The notes: a model not told the origin generated them from the sequence alone. Positions 1 through 8,073 are shown, counted from the stretch's first letter. The stretch: 24,498 nt of DNA from Lachnospiraceae bacterium (GCA_021770615.1 JAETQR010000047.1:1-24498), one strand, 5' to 3'. Numbers and translations: made by a program.

Positions 1-28
1 ATTATAACAAGCATATCTGCTCTGTCAA
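1..28 (-). promoter_or_regulatory. Consensus sigma-A promoter leaving the window leftward
   Basis: Read on the minus strand, TTGACA (23-28) and TATAAT (1-6) are separated by 16 bases, so both hexamers match the vegetative consensus exactly. The transcribed gene lies beyond the left edge and cannot be named. It follows the terminator of the tRNA-Ser gene, so it should be an independent unit. Confidence 0.75.
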
Positions 29-61
29 GCAAGCTTGAAATAATGATGAAGCAACTTACTG

Positions 62-88
62 ATAAGTTCGTAGAACTTATTTTATCAT
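62..88. repeat. Short hairpin repeat with TTTTATCAT tail, copy 1
   Basis: ATAAGTTC and GAACTTAT (62-69 and 73-80) form a perfect 8-base inverted repeat around GTA, followed by TTTTATCAT. The same design, with a different stem sequence, recurs at 1418-1446, and the 14-mer ACTTATTTTATCAT occurs a third time at 1355-1368. It lies between the tRNA terminator and the leftward promoter. No function can be assigned. Confidence 0.6.
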
Positions 89-130
89 CGAGCACTAAAC
101 AATTTATAAATATTATCCATTCCCGCCCCC

Positions 131-174
131 CAAAAAAACAAAAAAAGCCGACACCTGCAAAAACAAGCGTCAGC
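131..174 (-). terminator. Intrinsic terminator of the tRNA-Ser gene
   Basis: On the minus strand an 11-base stem that includes G-U pairs (GCTGACGCTTG with CAGGTGTCGGC, loop TTTTG) is followed by seven T, a G and another run of T. It begins about 35 bases after the tRNA 3' end, so the tRNA appears to be transcribed alone or as the last gene of its transcript. Confidence 0.8.
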
Positions 175-208
175 ATTTCTCTTCTACTTCCTCCCACACC
201 CAACCAAG

Positions 209-294
209 CGGAGACGGTGGGATTCGAACCCACGTGCCCGTGAAGGCAAAACGATTTCGAGTCGTTCTCGTTATGACCACTTCGATACGTCTCC
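209..294 (-). tRNA. tRNA-Ser (anticodon CGA)
   Basis: The minus strand folds into a class II tRNA. The acceptor stem is GGAGACG with CGTCTCC and the discriminator is G73, as usual for serine. The anticodon arm is AACGA-CTCGAAA-TCGTT, giving anticodon CGA, which reads UCG. A long variable arm follows, then the T arm with GGTTCGAATCC. The 3' CCA is not encoded, because the bases after the discriminator are CTTGG, so it must be added by the CCA-adding enzyme. The 86-base length fits the serine class. Confidence 0.95.
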
Positions 295-326
295 GGATGG
301 ATGGCATTTCAAACACCATCCTTTTA

Positions 327-355
327 TTTTTACCATTTTTTTATCATTTTGTCAA
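327..355 (-). promoter_or_regulatory. Candidate promoter for tRNA-Ser
   Basis: On the minus strand TTGACA (350-355) is followed after 17 bases by TAAAAA (327-332). The -35 matches consensus and the -10 is weak. The -35 overlaps the last codons and stop of holA. A 6-base stem, GGATGG with CCATCC, lies between this promoter and the mature tRNA 5' end and would form part of the precursor leader. Confidence 0.5.
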
Positions 356-1327
356 TGCTTTTACGAGAAAGAATTCTGCCACCAGTCTTTCCCCGAGCCG
401 TCCTGTCTTGAAGCGCTCCTCGTAATCCGCCCGTTCCTCGAGAAGTTGCAATAACTGCCCTCTGGAAAAATGTTTGGCCTGGCTCTTATATTTACCAACC
501 GTAAAGAAAGGGATCCCAACCTTCTTCGCCAGTTCCCGGTCCGGCAGACTGCTCCCATTCTCCTTGACCTGAAGGAGAATATTGATGTGGCGGCCCAGTA
601 GATGCAGAATAACAAGGGGCGGCTCTTTTAACTCCAAAAGATCGCCATAAAGCCGGAATACTTTCTCATTCTCTCCTGCGATCACCGCATCGATCATGTC
701 AAAAATCTTTCCCACCACCTGGCCGGAGCAGATCGCATCTACATCCTCCCTCACGATCTCTGTGCGCTCCCCGGTATATCCGATCAACTTATCCAGTTCG
801 TTCACAAGGCCATCCATCTGAAATCCGACTTTAGAGAGCAGATACTCGACCGTATTCCGGGATATCTTTTTATCATATCCTTTCAGATATCTGGCTGCCC
901 ATGGAATCAGTTCCTTTTCCTGCTGTTGTTTGCATTCCGTGACACATCCGTTTTTCTGGATCCATTTATAGAGACGGTTTCGCTTGTCCACATTCTTCTC
1001 CACAAAGACTACGTGTGTAGTATCCGGAAAACTCTCAAGCATATCCGCCACATCATTCGACGTCTTGAATAAATCCGTATTCTCCATGAGGATCAGGCGT
1101 TTCTCGGCAAAAAAGGGCAGGGTACTCCCAAGAGACATCACCTCATCCAGAGGTACGGCATTTCCCTCAAAAAAGGAAGCATTCATGTCGTCTCCCTCCG
1201 AGGAAAGCATGCTCTTTAATTTATTTTTATAAAAACGCACCATATATGGCTCTTCCCCATAAAGCAGGTGAAACCGGGACAGTTCCCCCGATTTGATCTG
1301 CGCTGCGATCGTCTGCAACTGCCTCAT
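344..1327 (-). CDS. holA: DNA polymerase III subunit delta (HolA/YqeN type)
   Basis: This 327-residue protein is the delta subunit of the clamp-loader complex, the AAA+-fold protein that opens the beta sliding clamp during DNA replication. The N-terminal stretch with IKSGELSRFHLLYGEEPYMV is the family hallmark. The middle contains PFFAEKRLILMENTDLF, the equivalent of the strand that is Walker B in active clamp loaders; delta itself does not hydrolyse ATP. The length is normal for Firmicutes. The start is uncertain: the GGAGG at the ATG (1327) touches it with no spacer, while a TTG at 1318 would have a 9-base spacer and give the more family-like start MQTIAAQIKSGE. It lies downstream of comEC, a common order in clostridia, and just upstream of tRNA-Ser. 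Confidence 0.93.
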   Translation of the reverse strand: MRQLQTIAAQIKSGELSRFHLLYGEEPYMVRFYKNKLKSMLSSEGDDMNASFFEGNAVPLDEVMSLGSTLPFFAEKRLILMENTDLFKTSNDVADMLESFPDTTHVVFVEKNVDKRNRLYKWIQKNGCVTECKQQQEKELIPWAARYLKGYDKKISRNTVEYLLSKVGFQMDGLVNELDKLIGYTGERTEIVREDVDAICSGQVVGKIFDMIDAVIAGENEKVFRLYGDLLELKEPPLVILHLLGRHINILLQVKENGSSLPDRELAKKVGIPFFTVGKYKSQAKHFSRGQLLQLLEERADYEERFKTGRLGERLVAEFFLVKALTK

Positions 1328-1354
1328 CCTCCTCTTTTAAATCATAATCTTAGG

Positions 1355-1446
1355 ACTTATTTTATCATAATTTCTGCACACGGTTTTTGTGCATCCCGAG
1401 TTTTGCAAAAACTCGTTAATAAGTCTGTCAAGACTTATTTTATCAT
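1355..1446. repeat. Cluster of three perfect inverted repeats upstream of holA
   Basis: Three perfect inverted repeats occur in a row: TGCACA/TGTGCA (1375-1393), CGAGTTTT/AAAACTCG (1397-1415) and AATAAGTCT/AGACTTATT (1418-1439). The last is followed by TTTTATCAT, as in the copy at 62-88, and another ACTTATTTTATCAT stands at 1355-1368. The cluster fills most of the comEC-holA spacer. I see no good promoter within it. Confidence 0.6.
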
Positions 1447-1514
1447 ACCATAGCCACCCCAAAATATCTACCCGGATTTTTCTTAAGAATTTTCAGTTTG
1501 CTTAATTTATGAGC

Positions 1515-1588
1515 TTGATGAAATCCACACAATAGCGGGAGCGGAGCCTCGTCAGGAAATGTTCCCACTATTGCGTGGATTTCATCAA
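1515..1588 (-). repeat. Long hairpin at the comEC stop codon
   Basis: A 26-base stem (1515-1540 with 1563-1588) starts on the comEC stop codon at 1585-1587. The arms differ at two positions. On the minus strand, which is the comEC mRNA sense, both differences become G-U pairs; on the plus strand they would be A-C and C-A mismatches. The top is a loop of about 22 bases. No T-run follows, so it is not a standard intrinsic terminator. It probably shapes the 3' end or stability of the comEC mRNA. Confidence 0.8.
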
Positions 1589-3768
1589 CTTCCCATGCTC
1601 CAAAACGAATAAACCCGCTTCCCATCCCCATCACACTCCACAAACAGCGCTCCCATCTCCACCGTACTCCAGATCCTCGCTCCTGCTGCATGAAGCTTAT
1701 CAATCGTCACCGCGGCCGGATGCCCATACCGGTTATTTCTTCCCGCCGAGATAAACGCATTTTTTGGCGATACCCACTCCAGGAAAGCTTCCGAGCTGGA
1801 TGTCTTTGAGCCATGATGCCCTACTTTCAGGATATCATAATTTCCCCCGGATCCCGCCAGTTCATTCTCTCCGCTCTCCTCGAGATCCCCAGTCGTAAGT
1901 ATTTTTAGATCACGGTAGGAAATATCCAGCGTCAGGGAATAGTCATTCTCACTCTCCCACTCATAATCCGGAAAAGGATGCAGACACTTCACCGAAAGCT
2001 CTCCAGACGAAAAATGGTCTCCCCTCTTCATCCTGAAAACCTTTATATTACACTCCTGAAAGGTACGAAGTAACGCAACATATCCATCATCTTTCTTTTG
2101 TATCTCCGGCATGACGATACTGCCAATCCGGATCCCCCACTTACTCTGGCTGACCGCAAGTTCTTCGATTCCGTTCGTGTGGTCAGCGTCGCTGTGTGTG
2201 AGAAAAATCTGATCGATATGGTCTCTTCCATAAAATTTCAGAAACCTCTGGATCGTATATTTGCCAATCTCATTTTCTGATGAGCTGCCTCCATCGATGA
2301 GATACGTTTTGTCCCCATAAAAGATACAAGCGCAGTCTCCCTGCCCCACATCGAGCTGCGTATACAAAAATTCCATCTTAGGAGGAAACAAGAACAAAAT
2401 GCCACACAGGATCATCCCTCCAATACCCAAACTATATCTTCCTTTCCCCTCCTCCCATCTGACATAAAAATAAACCATAAGTACAAGCACCGCATAATAG
2501 GCAAAAATCAGGAAAAGCGACGGCCTTCCGACGATGATCCTGCTAAATGGAAGCCTTTCGATCCGGCTGCATACCGTTTCATAAAATTTGAGGATATAAT
2601 GCGCTGTGGAGAGAAGAAATCCGCCGCCATCCTGCCAGAAAAATGTGACAGCACACCCGATGATCCCCACGCCGATCAGCAAAGAAAGAAAGGGAAGTAT
2701 AATAAGATTTGCCACGACAGAATACGGGCATATTTCATAAAAAAACCAAAGCATGACAGGGAGCGTGATAAAAAATACCGATATCCCCGAGAGCAGCGTT
2801 TTGACCAAGGGCCTCTGATCATCCAAACGCTCCCACACTAGGGAAAATAAAAGGATTCCTGCGACTGCAGTATAGGACAAGACAAATCCGCACTGGAAAA
2901 GCTGCATTGGCTCCTGCAAAAGCGTAATGATCCCACTGAGAGACATTGCCGACAGGGCATCATAACTACGGCCGGCATATCTGGCAAAAAGCGCACAGCA
3001 CATCATGATGACAGCCCTTGTCGTCGCCACCGGAAATCCGGTAAACTGGCCATACAGAAGTAAAAAGATCACCGTCACGATCACCGCCTTTTTCATCGGC
3101 AGGACATAACTTCTGAGAAAGAAAAACAATCCGGCACCGATCATGGATATGTGGAGACCAGAGATCGCTAACATATGTCCGACGCCGCTCTGCTGGTATA
3201 ATTCCTTTGTCTCCGCAGAAAGAAATGATTTATCACCAAGTATCATTGCGCCCAGAACACCGGCATCTTCCTCCTCCATGACAGAACACAGATTTTCCAT
3301 CGCCCTCTGGCGCAGGATATAGAGGCCGTGTCTGACCGGGTCATACCTGCCATCTGCCACCTCAAAAAAGTCAGCCAGAAGCCTGCCGCTTACCCCGCTG
3401 CTCATATAATATGTATATTCATCAAATTCACCTGGATTGGAAGTTCTTTGAAACGTAGAATATTTTCCCTGAACCCTGACGATATTTCCCACTTTAGAAT
3501 GAGAAAACAGATTATTTTCAGAAAGATCATAAATTAGAATTTTCTCTGCTTCGATTCTTTCGCCCGAAGCTGTATTTATCATTTGTATATCCGATAAAAC
3601 CAGCACCTTTCCGGATGCTTTTACCCGTATTTCATCAATTTGCCCCACACATTCCACTGAAATATTTTCAAATGGCTCCGCATGGTCATCCCCCGAAAAA
3701 TGATACCAGATGCAAATAAATACGATCATACCGGTAAATATGATAAGTAATGGTCTTTGAAGGACCAT
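1585..3768 (-). CDS. comEC: DNA uptake channel ComEC/Rec2
   Basis: ComEC forms the inner-membrane channel that carries single-stranded DNA into the cell during transformation. This 727-residue protein has the full architecture. An N-terminal hydrophobic segment is followed by an OB-like soluble region (about 35-135). The competence core (about 165-440) is multi-membrane and contains GVGHMLAISGLHISMIG (195-211) and GFPVATTRAVIM. The C-terminal metallo-beta-lactamase domain (from about 468) has LDVGQGD, THSDADH (524-530), TTGDLE (625-630), VGHHGS (649-654) and YGHP (681-684), so the nuclease-type metal ligands appear intact. An AAGGGGGTGG site precedes the ATG, 12 bases after the lipoprotein gene. 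The stop codon lies inside a long hairpin. Confidence 0.96.
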   Translation of the reverse strand: MVLQRPLLIIFTGMIVFICIWYHFSGDDHAEPFENISVECVGQIDEIRVKASGKVLVLSDIQMINTASGERIEAEKILIYDLSENNLFSHSKVGNIVRVQGKYSTFQRTSNPGEFDEYTYYMSSGVSGRLLADFFEVADGRYDPVRHGLYILRQRAMENLCSVMEEEDAGVLGAMILGDKSFLSAETKELYQQSGVGHMLAISGLHISMIGAGLFFFLRSYVLPMKKAVIVTVIFLLLYGQFTGFPVATTRAVIMMCCALFARYAGRSYDALSAMSLSGIITLLQEPMQLFQCGFVLSYTAVAGILLFSLVWERLDDQRPLVKTLLSGISVFFITLPVMLWFFYEICPYSVVANLIILPFLSLLIGVGIIGCAVTFFWQDGGGFLLSTAHYILKFYETVCSRIERLPFSRIIVGRPSLFLIFAYYAVLVLMVYFYVRWEEGKGRYSLGIGGMILCGILFLFPPKMEFLYTQLDVGQGDCACIFYGDKTYLIDGGSSSENEIGKYTIQRFLKFYGRDHIDQIFLTHSDADHTNGIEELAVSQSKWGIRIGSIVMPEIQKKDDGYVALLRTFQECNIKVFRMKRGDHFSSGELSVKCLHPFPDYEWESENDYSLTLDISYRDLKILTTGDLEESGENELAGSGGNYDILKVGHHGSKTSSSEAFLEWVSPKNAFISAGRNNRYGHPAAVTIDKLHAAGARIWSTVEMGALFVECDGDGKRVYSFWSMGS

Positions 3769-3780
3769 GTTCCACCCCCT

Positions 3781-4686
3781 TTATCCTTTGCTCCCTCCGC
3801 TCACCAGATCAAGGTTCCGCTCAAAGGGAACATTAAAATTCTTTGTATCACCATACGTCTCCTGCTGCTCTCCATCGATCATAAATTGCACTTTATTGAC
3901 ATCCGATAGCTCACACAGGGTATTTACAATGCTATAGATCACGATCTCACTCTTTACCTCTGCCTGGACATTATCAAATTCCTTACTGAAATCTAAATAA
4001 CATACATTATCCCGTATCGTAAGCGAATTAAGCGTCGTCCCATCCGGAATCGTCTGACGCAGTTCTGACGTGTTTACATCCGTCAGTTCCTCCGGCCCTT
4101 CTAAAAGCTGCTCCACAAGAAGTCTTGCAAGCGGAACCGTCATATCATGAGTAAGCTTTGATGTAACCTCTTTCATTCCGGCTCCTGATACATCTGAAAA
4201 ATATAACGTGACATATTTATCCTGTGTGTACCCGGCTCCTCCGATAGAGTCGAGAAAGGAAAGCCTGCTCATGACACCCACTGTCTCTCCGTCCACAGAA
4301 AGCGGTTCTTCGTCCACAAAAAACTCCACATATTCCACCCCGTCCACCTGACAGAGCGTCTTAACAATAGCTGCCCTTAAAAGCACCTCATCAATTCCTG
4401 TAAAATTTTTATAAGCAGAAGAAAAATAAAGCGATAACTGCCTTTCCTTGATCTGAAAATCCCTTACATCGATCATCTTATAACTTTCAAGTAATTCCCC
4501 AACGATACTCACCGTATCATCACGATCGGATTTGATCCGGTACGGACTTTTTTTGAGCTCCATACCATTTTCGGATACCTGATATAAAATAACCTCTCCC
4601 TCATCTGGTTTTGGGCCCTGGTCACTGCATCCACACAGCATACCAGCCACAAAAAGGATCAGGAAAAATCTTTTTATCATTTTCAT
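3781..4686 (-). CDS. GerMN-domain lipoprotein
   Basis: This 301-residue protein starts with a lipoprotein signal: basic residues, a hydrophobic stretch and lipobox LCGC, with Cys20 as the lipidation site. Two related GerMN-like repeats follow, about 32-135 and 158-285, each with a YFS-type strand and a late VEFFVDEEP or VQFMIDGEQ-type strand. GerMN domains occur in GerM, a spore-envelope and germination protein, and in many clostridial lipoproteins next to two-component systems. It is the third gene after the regulator and sensor kinase and could be an extracellular partner of the kinase; that role is inferred from position only. GGAGAGAAGAG precedes the ATG; a second ATG two codons on is possible. 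Confidence 0.85.
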   Translation of the reverse strand: MKMIKRFFLILFVAGMLCGCSDQGPKPDEGEVILYQVSENGMELKKSPYRIKSDRDDTVSIVGELLESYKMIDVRDFQIKERQLSLYFSSAYKNFTGIDEVLLRAAIVKTLCQVDGVEYVEFFVDEEPLSVDGETVGVMSRLSFLDSIGGAGYTQDKYVTLYFSDVSGAGMKEVTSKLTHDMTVPLARLLVEQLLEGPEELTDVNTSELRQTIPDGTTLNSLTIRDNVCYLDFSKEFDNVQAEVKSEIVIYSIVNTLCELSDVNKVQFMIDGEQQETYGDTKNFNVPFERNLDLVSGGSKG

Positions 4687-4732
4687 CTCTTCTCTCCACT
4701 TCTTTTAAAACCTGCGCCATTTTAAGCAATCT

Positions 4733-6175
4733 TTATGCCTGGTAATTCAATGGGATACGCACTGCAAACGTCGTCCCCTGTTTTTCCACACTATGAACCT
4801 TAACCGAACCGCGGTGCAGTAAAATAGCGCTCCTCGTAATGGCAAGGCCAAGGCCATTCCCCCCGGTTTCTCTTGAACGCGCTTTGTCAACACGGTAAAA
4901 GCGTTCAAAAATATGATCCTGAAGTTCCTCCGGAATTCCCACGCCGGAATCCGATACCCGCAGATAGAAAAACTTGTGATCGGCATTCAGGGCAACCTTC
5001 ACCCACCCGTTATCAAAATTATATTTCACCGCATTTTCAATGATATTCGTAAATGCCATCCCCAGCTTTACGCTGTCGATCTGGGCAGATACCGGCCGCA
5101 CGCTTTCAAAAATGATCTCAATATTCCGCTTGGAAGCGATTGGCTTGATCCTCTTTAAGATGCCCTCGATAAATTCATTGATATTTACTTCCTCAATGGA
5201 AATCTGGGCCGCCGACTTATCCATTTTTACAAGGGACAAAAGATCATTTACGATCTTATTCATCCGCTCCAATTCCTCATTGATATCCACCATAAATTCT
5301 TTATAAAGCTCGACCGGCACTTCTTCCTGAACAGTAAGCGATTCCGCCAGCACCTTGATCGATGTGATCGGGGTTTTCAACTCATGGGATACATTCGATA
5401 CGAACTCCTGTCTGGAATCTTCCAGATTCTGTACAGCAGTCAGCATGGAATTTACAGCATCCGAAATATTTTCCACTTCCAGATTATCTGTCACTTCCAT
5501 CTTTTCACTAAAATCGCCGGATTCAATGTGATTGATCGAATCGACAACCTTTTTCAGCGGCTTCACAAGATTTCCTGACAAGATCCAGGCAACGACTATG
5601 ATGATCACGGAAAAAAGAAGTATGATCGAAAGAGCTACCGTCCGGATATTTTCAAACAGAGTATTGATTGATTGGAAAGAAAAATTCATCACAATAACAC
5701 CATGCACAGTCTTATTGTCTGCACCAATGATCGGCACATAAATTTCCACATTATCCTTGCGCTGGTTCACTACTTTCACCGCGTCGCCGCGAAAACATTT
5801 GATAACCTCCGGAAGGAGCACGATCTCTCCCTCCTCAAGTCCATACGTATCCTTTATCACTTTCAGGCGGGAATCCACGATCAGGATCCTGCCGTCATAC
5901 ATATCCGACACCTGAGACAGTTCCGCATCCACTTCTGTTTTTTCTTCGCTTGTAAAATAAGCAGAGCTTATGATCAGATTTGCGATCACATTTCCCCTGA
6001 CCTGGATTTCTGAAATCCGCTGCGAAATATTTCTGGTGCGGTACGTATTCAGAAATATAAGAGAAAAAATAATAAGCGGAACAACGCCGATAAGTATAAG
6101 CACACCCATACTCTGGATGTGCAGACTTTTAAAAACATTTAATTTTTCTTTAAGCCTGGAAATAATAGCCAACAC
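4733..6175 (-). CDS. Membrane sensor histidine kinase (HAMP, HisKA, HATPase)
   Basis: This 480-residue kinase has a transmembrane helix (about 24-43), an extracellular sensor region (about 45-175) that includes IYVPIIGADNKTVHGVIVM and resembles a Cache/PAS-like fold, and a second helix (about 178-200). HAMP (about 200-253) follows, then HisKA with FVSNVSHELKTPITS (phospho-accepting His264), and the ATPase domain with N box NIIENAVKYN (377-386), DSGVGIP, FERF and GGNGLGLA (438-445). It would phosphorylate the response regulator encoded just upstream. The GTG start at 6175 overlaps that gene by 26 bases and has no clear ribosome binding site; the ATG at residue 23 is an alternative that would trim the cytoplasmic N-terminus. 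The organisation resembles WalK/PhoR-type kinases; the signal is unknown. Confidence 0.94.
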   Translation of the reverse strand: MLAIISRLKEKLNVFKSLHIQSMGVLILIGVVPLIIFSLIFLNTYRTRNISQRISEIQVRGNVIANLIISSAYFTSEEKTEVDAELSQVSDMYDGRILIVDSRLKVIKDTYGLEEGEIVLLPEVIKCFRGDAVKVVNQRKDNVEIYVPIIGADNKTVHGVIVMNFSFQSINTLFENIRTVALSIILLFSVIIIVVAWILSGNLVKPLKKVVDSINHIESGDFSEKMEVTDNLEVENISDAVNSMLTAVQNLEDSRQEFVSNVSHELKTPITSIKVLAESLTVQEEVPVELYKEFMVDINEELERMNKIVNDLLSLVKMDKSAAQISIEEVNINEFIEGILKRIKPIASKRNIEIIFESVRPVSAQIDSVKLGMAFTNIIENAVKYNFDNGWVKVALNADHKFFYLRVSDSGVGIPEELQDHIFERFYRVDKARSRETGGNGLGLAITRSAILLHRGSVKVHSVEKQGTTFAVRIPLNYQA

Positions 6176-6842
6176 CCCATTTTGTATGTATATATTTGGG
6201 ATCGCTTGGGATTTTCTCGATCTTCTCTCTCAAACGCCGTACATGTACATCTACTGTCCTGACGTCACCAAGATATTCATATCCCCACACATCATTCAGA
6301 AGTTTTTCCCTGCTGTAAACTTTATTCGGATTGTTTACCATGAGTTCAAGCAGGTCAAATTCCTTCACGGTAAGATTCACTTCTTTATCATCAATAAAAA
6401 CACGACGGCTTTCGACATCGATCTTCATATTTCCAAATGTGTGAATTGACGGATCCTCGACGGGTTTTTCCTCTTTTTTGGAACTTCTCCGCATGATCGC
6501 TTTTATCCTCGCCTTTACTTCGAGGATATTAAAAGGCTTTGTTATATAATCATCCGCGCCATACTCAAGCCCAAGGATCTTATCCATATCGTCACCCTTT
6601 GCTGTCAGCATGACGATCGGAACATCCGAATACTCACGGATCTGCTGGCACACCTCAAATCCCGTAAACTTAGGCAGCATAACATCCAGAAGAATCACAT
6701 CATACGCTTTACTTTGTGCCGCCTTCAGTGCCTCTTCCCCATCATATGCACAATCGACCTCCATACCATCCTGCTCCAAACTAAACCGCAATCCCTTTAC
6801 GATGAGTTTTTCATCATCCACAACCAAAACCTTCCTTGCCAT
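6150..6842 (-). CDS. OmpR-family response regulator
   Basis: The 230-residue protein has an N-terminal receiver domain with acidic pocket Asp9-Asp10, phospho-acceptor Asp53 (in VILLDVMLP), Thr80 and Lys102 (in ITKPF). After a linker (about 120-130) comes a winged-helix DNA-binding domain of the OmpR/PhoB type with LTVKEFDLLELM, YSREKLLNDVWGYEY and VDVHVRRLREKI. All catalytic residues are present. It pairs with the kinase that overlaps its 3' end. Residue pattern and length are close to WalR/YycF-like regulators, but the usual walHIJ partners are absent, so I do not use that name. It begins 30 bases after comEA, pointing to a shared transcript with the uptake genes. Confidence 0.95.
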   Translation of the reverse strand: MARKVLVVDDEKLIVKGLRFSLEQDGMEVDCAYDGEEALKAAQSKAYDVILLDVMLPKFTGFEVCQQIREYSDVPIVMLTAKGDDMDKILGLEYGADDYITKPFNILEVKARIKAIMRRSSKKEEKPVEDPSIHTFGNMKIDVESRRVFIDDKEVNLTVKEFDLLELMVNNPNKVYSREKLLNDVWGYEYLGDVRTVDVHVRRLREKIEKIPSDPKYIHTKWGVGYYFQA

Positions 6843-6871
6843 TTCCCCTTTTTCCTTTCTTAAAAAATGCT

Positions 6872-7477
6872 CTATACTTTAATCTGATCTTTAATCTTTT
6901 CATATACACCTGACTTGATTCCGGTAATGTTCATAATGTCTTCTGTCTTTTTAAATTTTCCCTTTGTCTCCCTGTAAGATATGATCGCCGTCGCCTTGGA
7001 TTCCCCGATCCCGGCCAAAGTCATAAGTTCTTCTTTCGTAGCATGGTTAATATCAAGCAGACCAGACACTTCCTGTTTATCATCGTCCTTTCCAGCCTGC
7101 CCCCCACAGGAGTCCTTTTTCTTATCTTCCGACGAACGGACTACGATCTGGGCACCATCCTCTACGATCTCTGCCTGATTGATTTCTGATCTTACAGCGC
7201 CTTTCTTAAATCCTCCCGCCTTCTCCACTACCTCAATGACTCTCGGTTTCTCATCAAATATGTACACTCCCGGTTTCTTTACTGCACCGACGATGTGAAT
7301 ATATACTTTTTGTCCTGCTTCCCCGGGTTTTCCTTCTGTCTCTGTCACTGCCTGTTCTGCAAAAAAACCGGTCTCCCCATCCCGTTTTTCATCCTCACGC
7401 TGACTGAAAAACCAGAAGACTCCACAAATAATAACAGCAAGCACAGCAAGTATATACTTATACTGATTTTTTCCCAT
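6872..7477 (-). CDS. comEA: Competence DNA receptor ComEA
   Basis: ComEA binds double-stranded DNA outside the membrane and passes it to the ComEC channel. The 201-residue protein has one N-terminal membrane anchor (about 7-24), a charged linker, an SLBB domain (about 58-113, VYIHIVGAVKKPGVY) and a C-terminal helix-hairpin-helix pair (about 140-200) with LLDINHATKEELMTLAGIGES and FKKTEDIMNITGIKSG. The start is the ATG at 7477, preceded by GGGAGAGA at proper spacing. Upstream in-frame extension to 7576 is rejected because it would run through the promoter -10 and a 5' hairpin. comEB, which often lies between comEA and comEC, is absent; a two-component system and a lipoprotein gene occupy that place. 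Confidence 0.94.
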   Translation of the reverse strand: MGKNQYKYILAVLAVIICGVFWFFSQREDEKRDGETGFFAEQAVTETEGKPGEAGQKVYIHIVGAVKKPGVYIFDEKPRVIEVVEKAGGFKKGAVRSEINQAEIVEDGAQIVVRSSEDKKKDSCGGQAGKDDDKQEVSGLLDINHATKEELMTLAGIGESKATAIISYRETKGKFKKTEDIMNITGIKSGVYEKIKDQIKV

Positions 7478-7497
7478 ATTTTGTCTCTCCCAAATAA

Positions 7498-7519
7498 GAT
7501 ACATCCCTCTCGATGTATC
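7498..7519 (-). promoter_or_regulatory. Hairpin in the comEA 5' untranslated region
   Basis: GATACATC and GATGTATC form a perfect 8-base stem with a GAGAGG loop, located about 30 bases after the promoter and ending a few bases before the comEA ribosome binding site. The loop is itself purine-rich like a ribosome binding site. It may protect the mRNA 5' end or influence translation; nothing in the sequence decides between these. Confidence 0.55.
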
Positions 7520-7547
7520 TGGAATAAAGACTAAGGTGCATATCATA

Positions 7548-7576
7548 ATTGTATCAATGAAATCAAAATTTGACAA
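7548..7576 (-). promoter_or_regulatory. Promoter of the comEA block
   Basis: On the minus strand TTGTCA (7571-7576) and TACAAT (7548-7553) are separated by 17 bases, each differing from the sigma-A consensus at one position. The start of transcription should fall near 7540, giving a leader of about 60 bases. No other promoter of this quality is seen before holA, so comEA, the two-component genes, the lipoprotein gene and comEC may share it. Confidence 0.7.
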
Positions 7577-7617
7577 CTACAAAATGATATTTTTTACAAC
7601 ACTTTTACAAAATCATT

Positions 7618-8052
7618 TCATTTCCATTTAAAAGTAAAAATCCCTGCGATGATCACTGCCAGCCCGATCACCTTTCTCCACTCAAATGGCTGCTTTTCCA
7701 CTCCGAAGATTCCCATCAATTCGATCACATATGCCAGAACGATCTGTGCTGTCACAATAAACACGACTGCCCTCGCCGGCCCGCACTGGTTCATCGCCTG
7801 GATGACCGTATACGTAATAAATGCTCCGATCGCACCACCCAAAAGCATGTACTTCGGATGCACCCCCCACAGGCTGCTTATCGTCCCATCCCTTCCGGTC
7901 ACAAGCCACGCCGCCACGCAGACTACGAAAGCTGAAATCTGCACAAACGCTGCCGCGAGCCAGATACTGCTCTGCTTCGTCACCTCCGAGTTAAACACAC
8001 CTTGGATACTCATGAGCGCTCCCGAAATCAGGCCTATCACGATTCCCCACAT
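7618..8052 (-). CDS. DMT-superfamily membrane protein (YdcZ/DUF606 type)
   Basis: This 144-residue protein consists almost entirely of hydrophobic helices, about five by eye (near 3-20, 30-50, 66-85, 92-113 and 125-142). Size and motifs such as GALMSIQGVFNSEVTK near the N-terminus and RAVVFIVTAQIVLAYVIE match the YdcZ/DUF606 half-size branch of the drug/metabolite transporter superfamily, whose substrates are mostly unknown and which may work as dimers. It is separated from comEA by the comEA promoter and from leuD by the hairpin cluster, so it looks like a single-gene unit. AAAGGATGG precedes the ATG. No clear terminator follows. Confidence 0.87.
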   Translation of the reverse strand: MWGIVIGLISGALMSIQGVFNSEVTKQSSIWLAAAFVQISAFVVCVAAWLVTGRDGTISSLWGVHPKYMLLGGAIGAFITYTVIQAMNQCGPARAVVFIVTAQIVLAYVIELMGIFGVEKQPFEWRKVIGLAVIIAGIFTFKWK

Positions 8053-8073
8053 AAAAATTCCATCCTTTCCCAG

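Noticed and set aside
1443..1703. 86-codon minus-strand open frame after comEC.
   Set aside because: It overlaps the comEC 3' end in another frame and reads through both arms of the stop-codon hairpin; no start site support.
5672..6449. Plus-strand open frames of 113 and 159 codons.
   Set aside because: They are antisense to the sensor kinase and response regulator genes, whose domains are complete; no ribosome binding site or recognisable domain supports the plus-strand frames.
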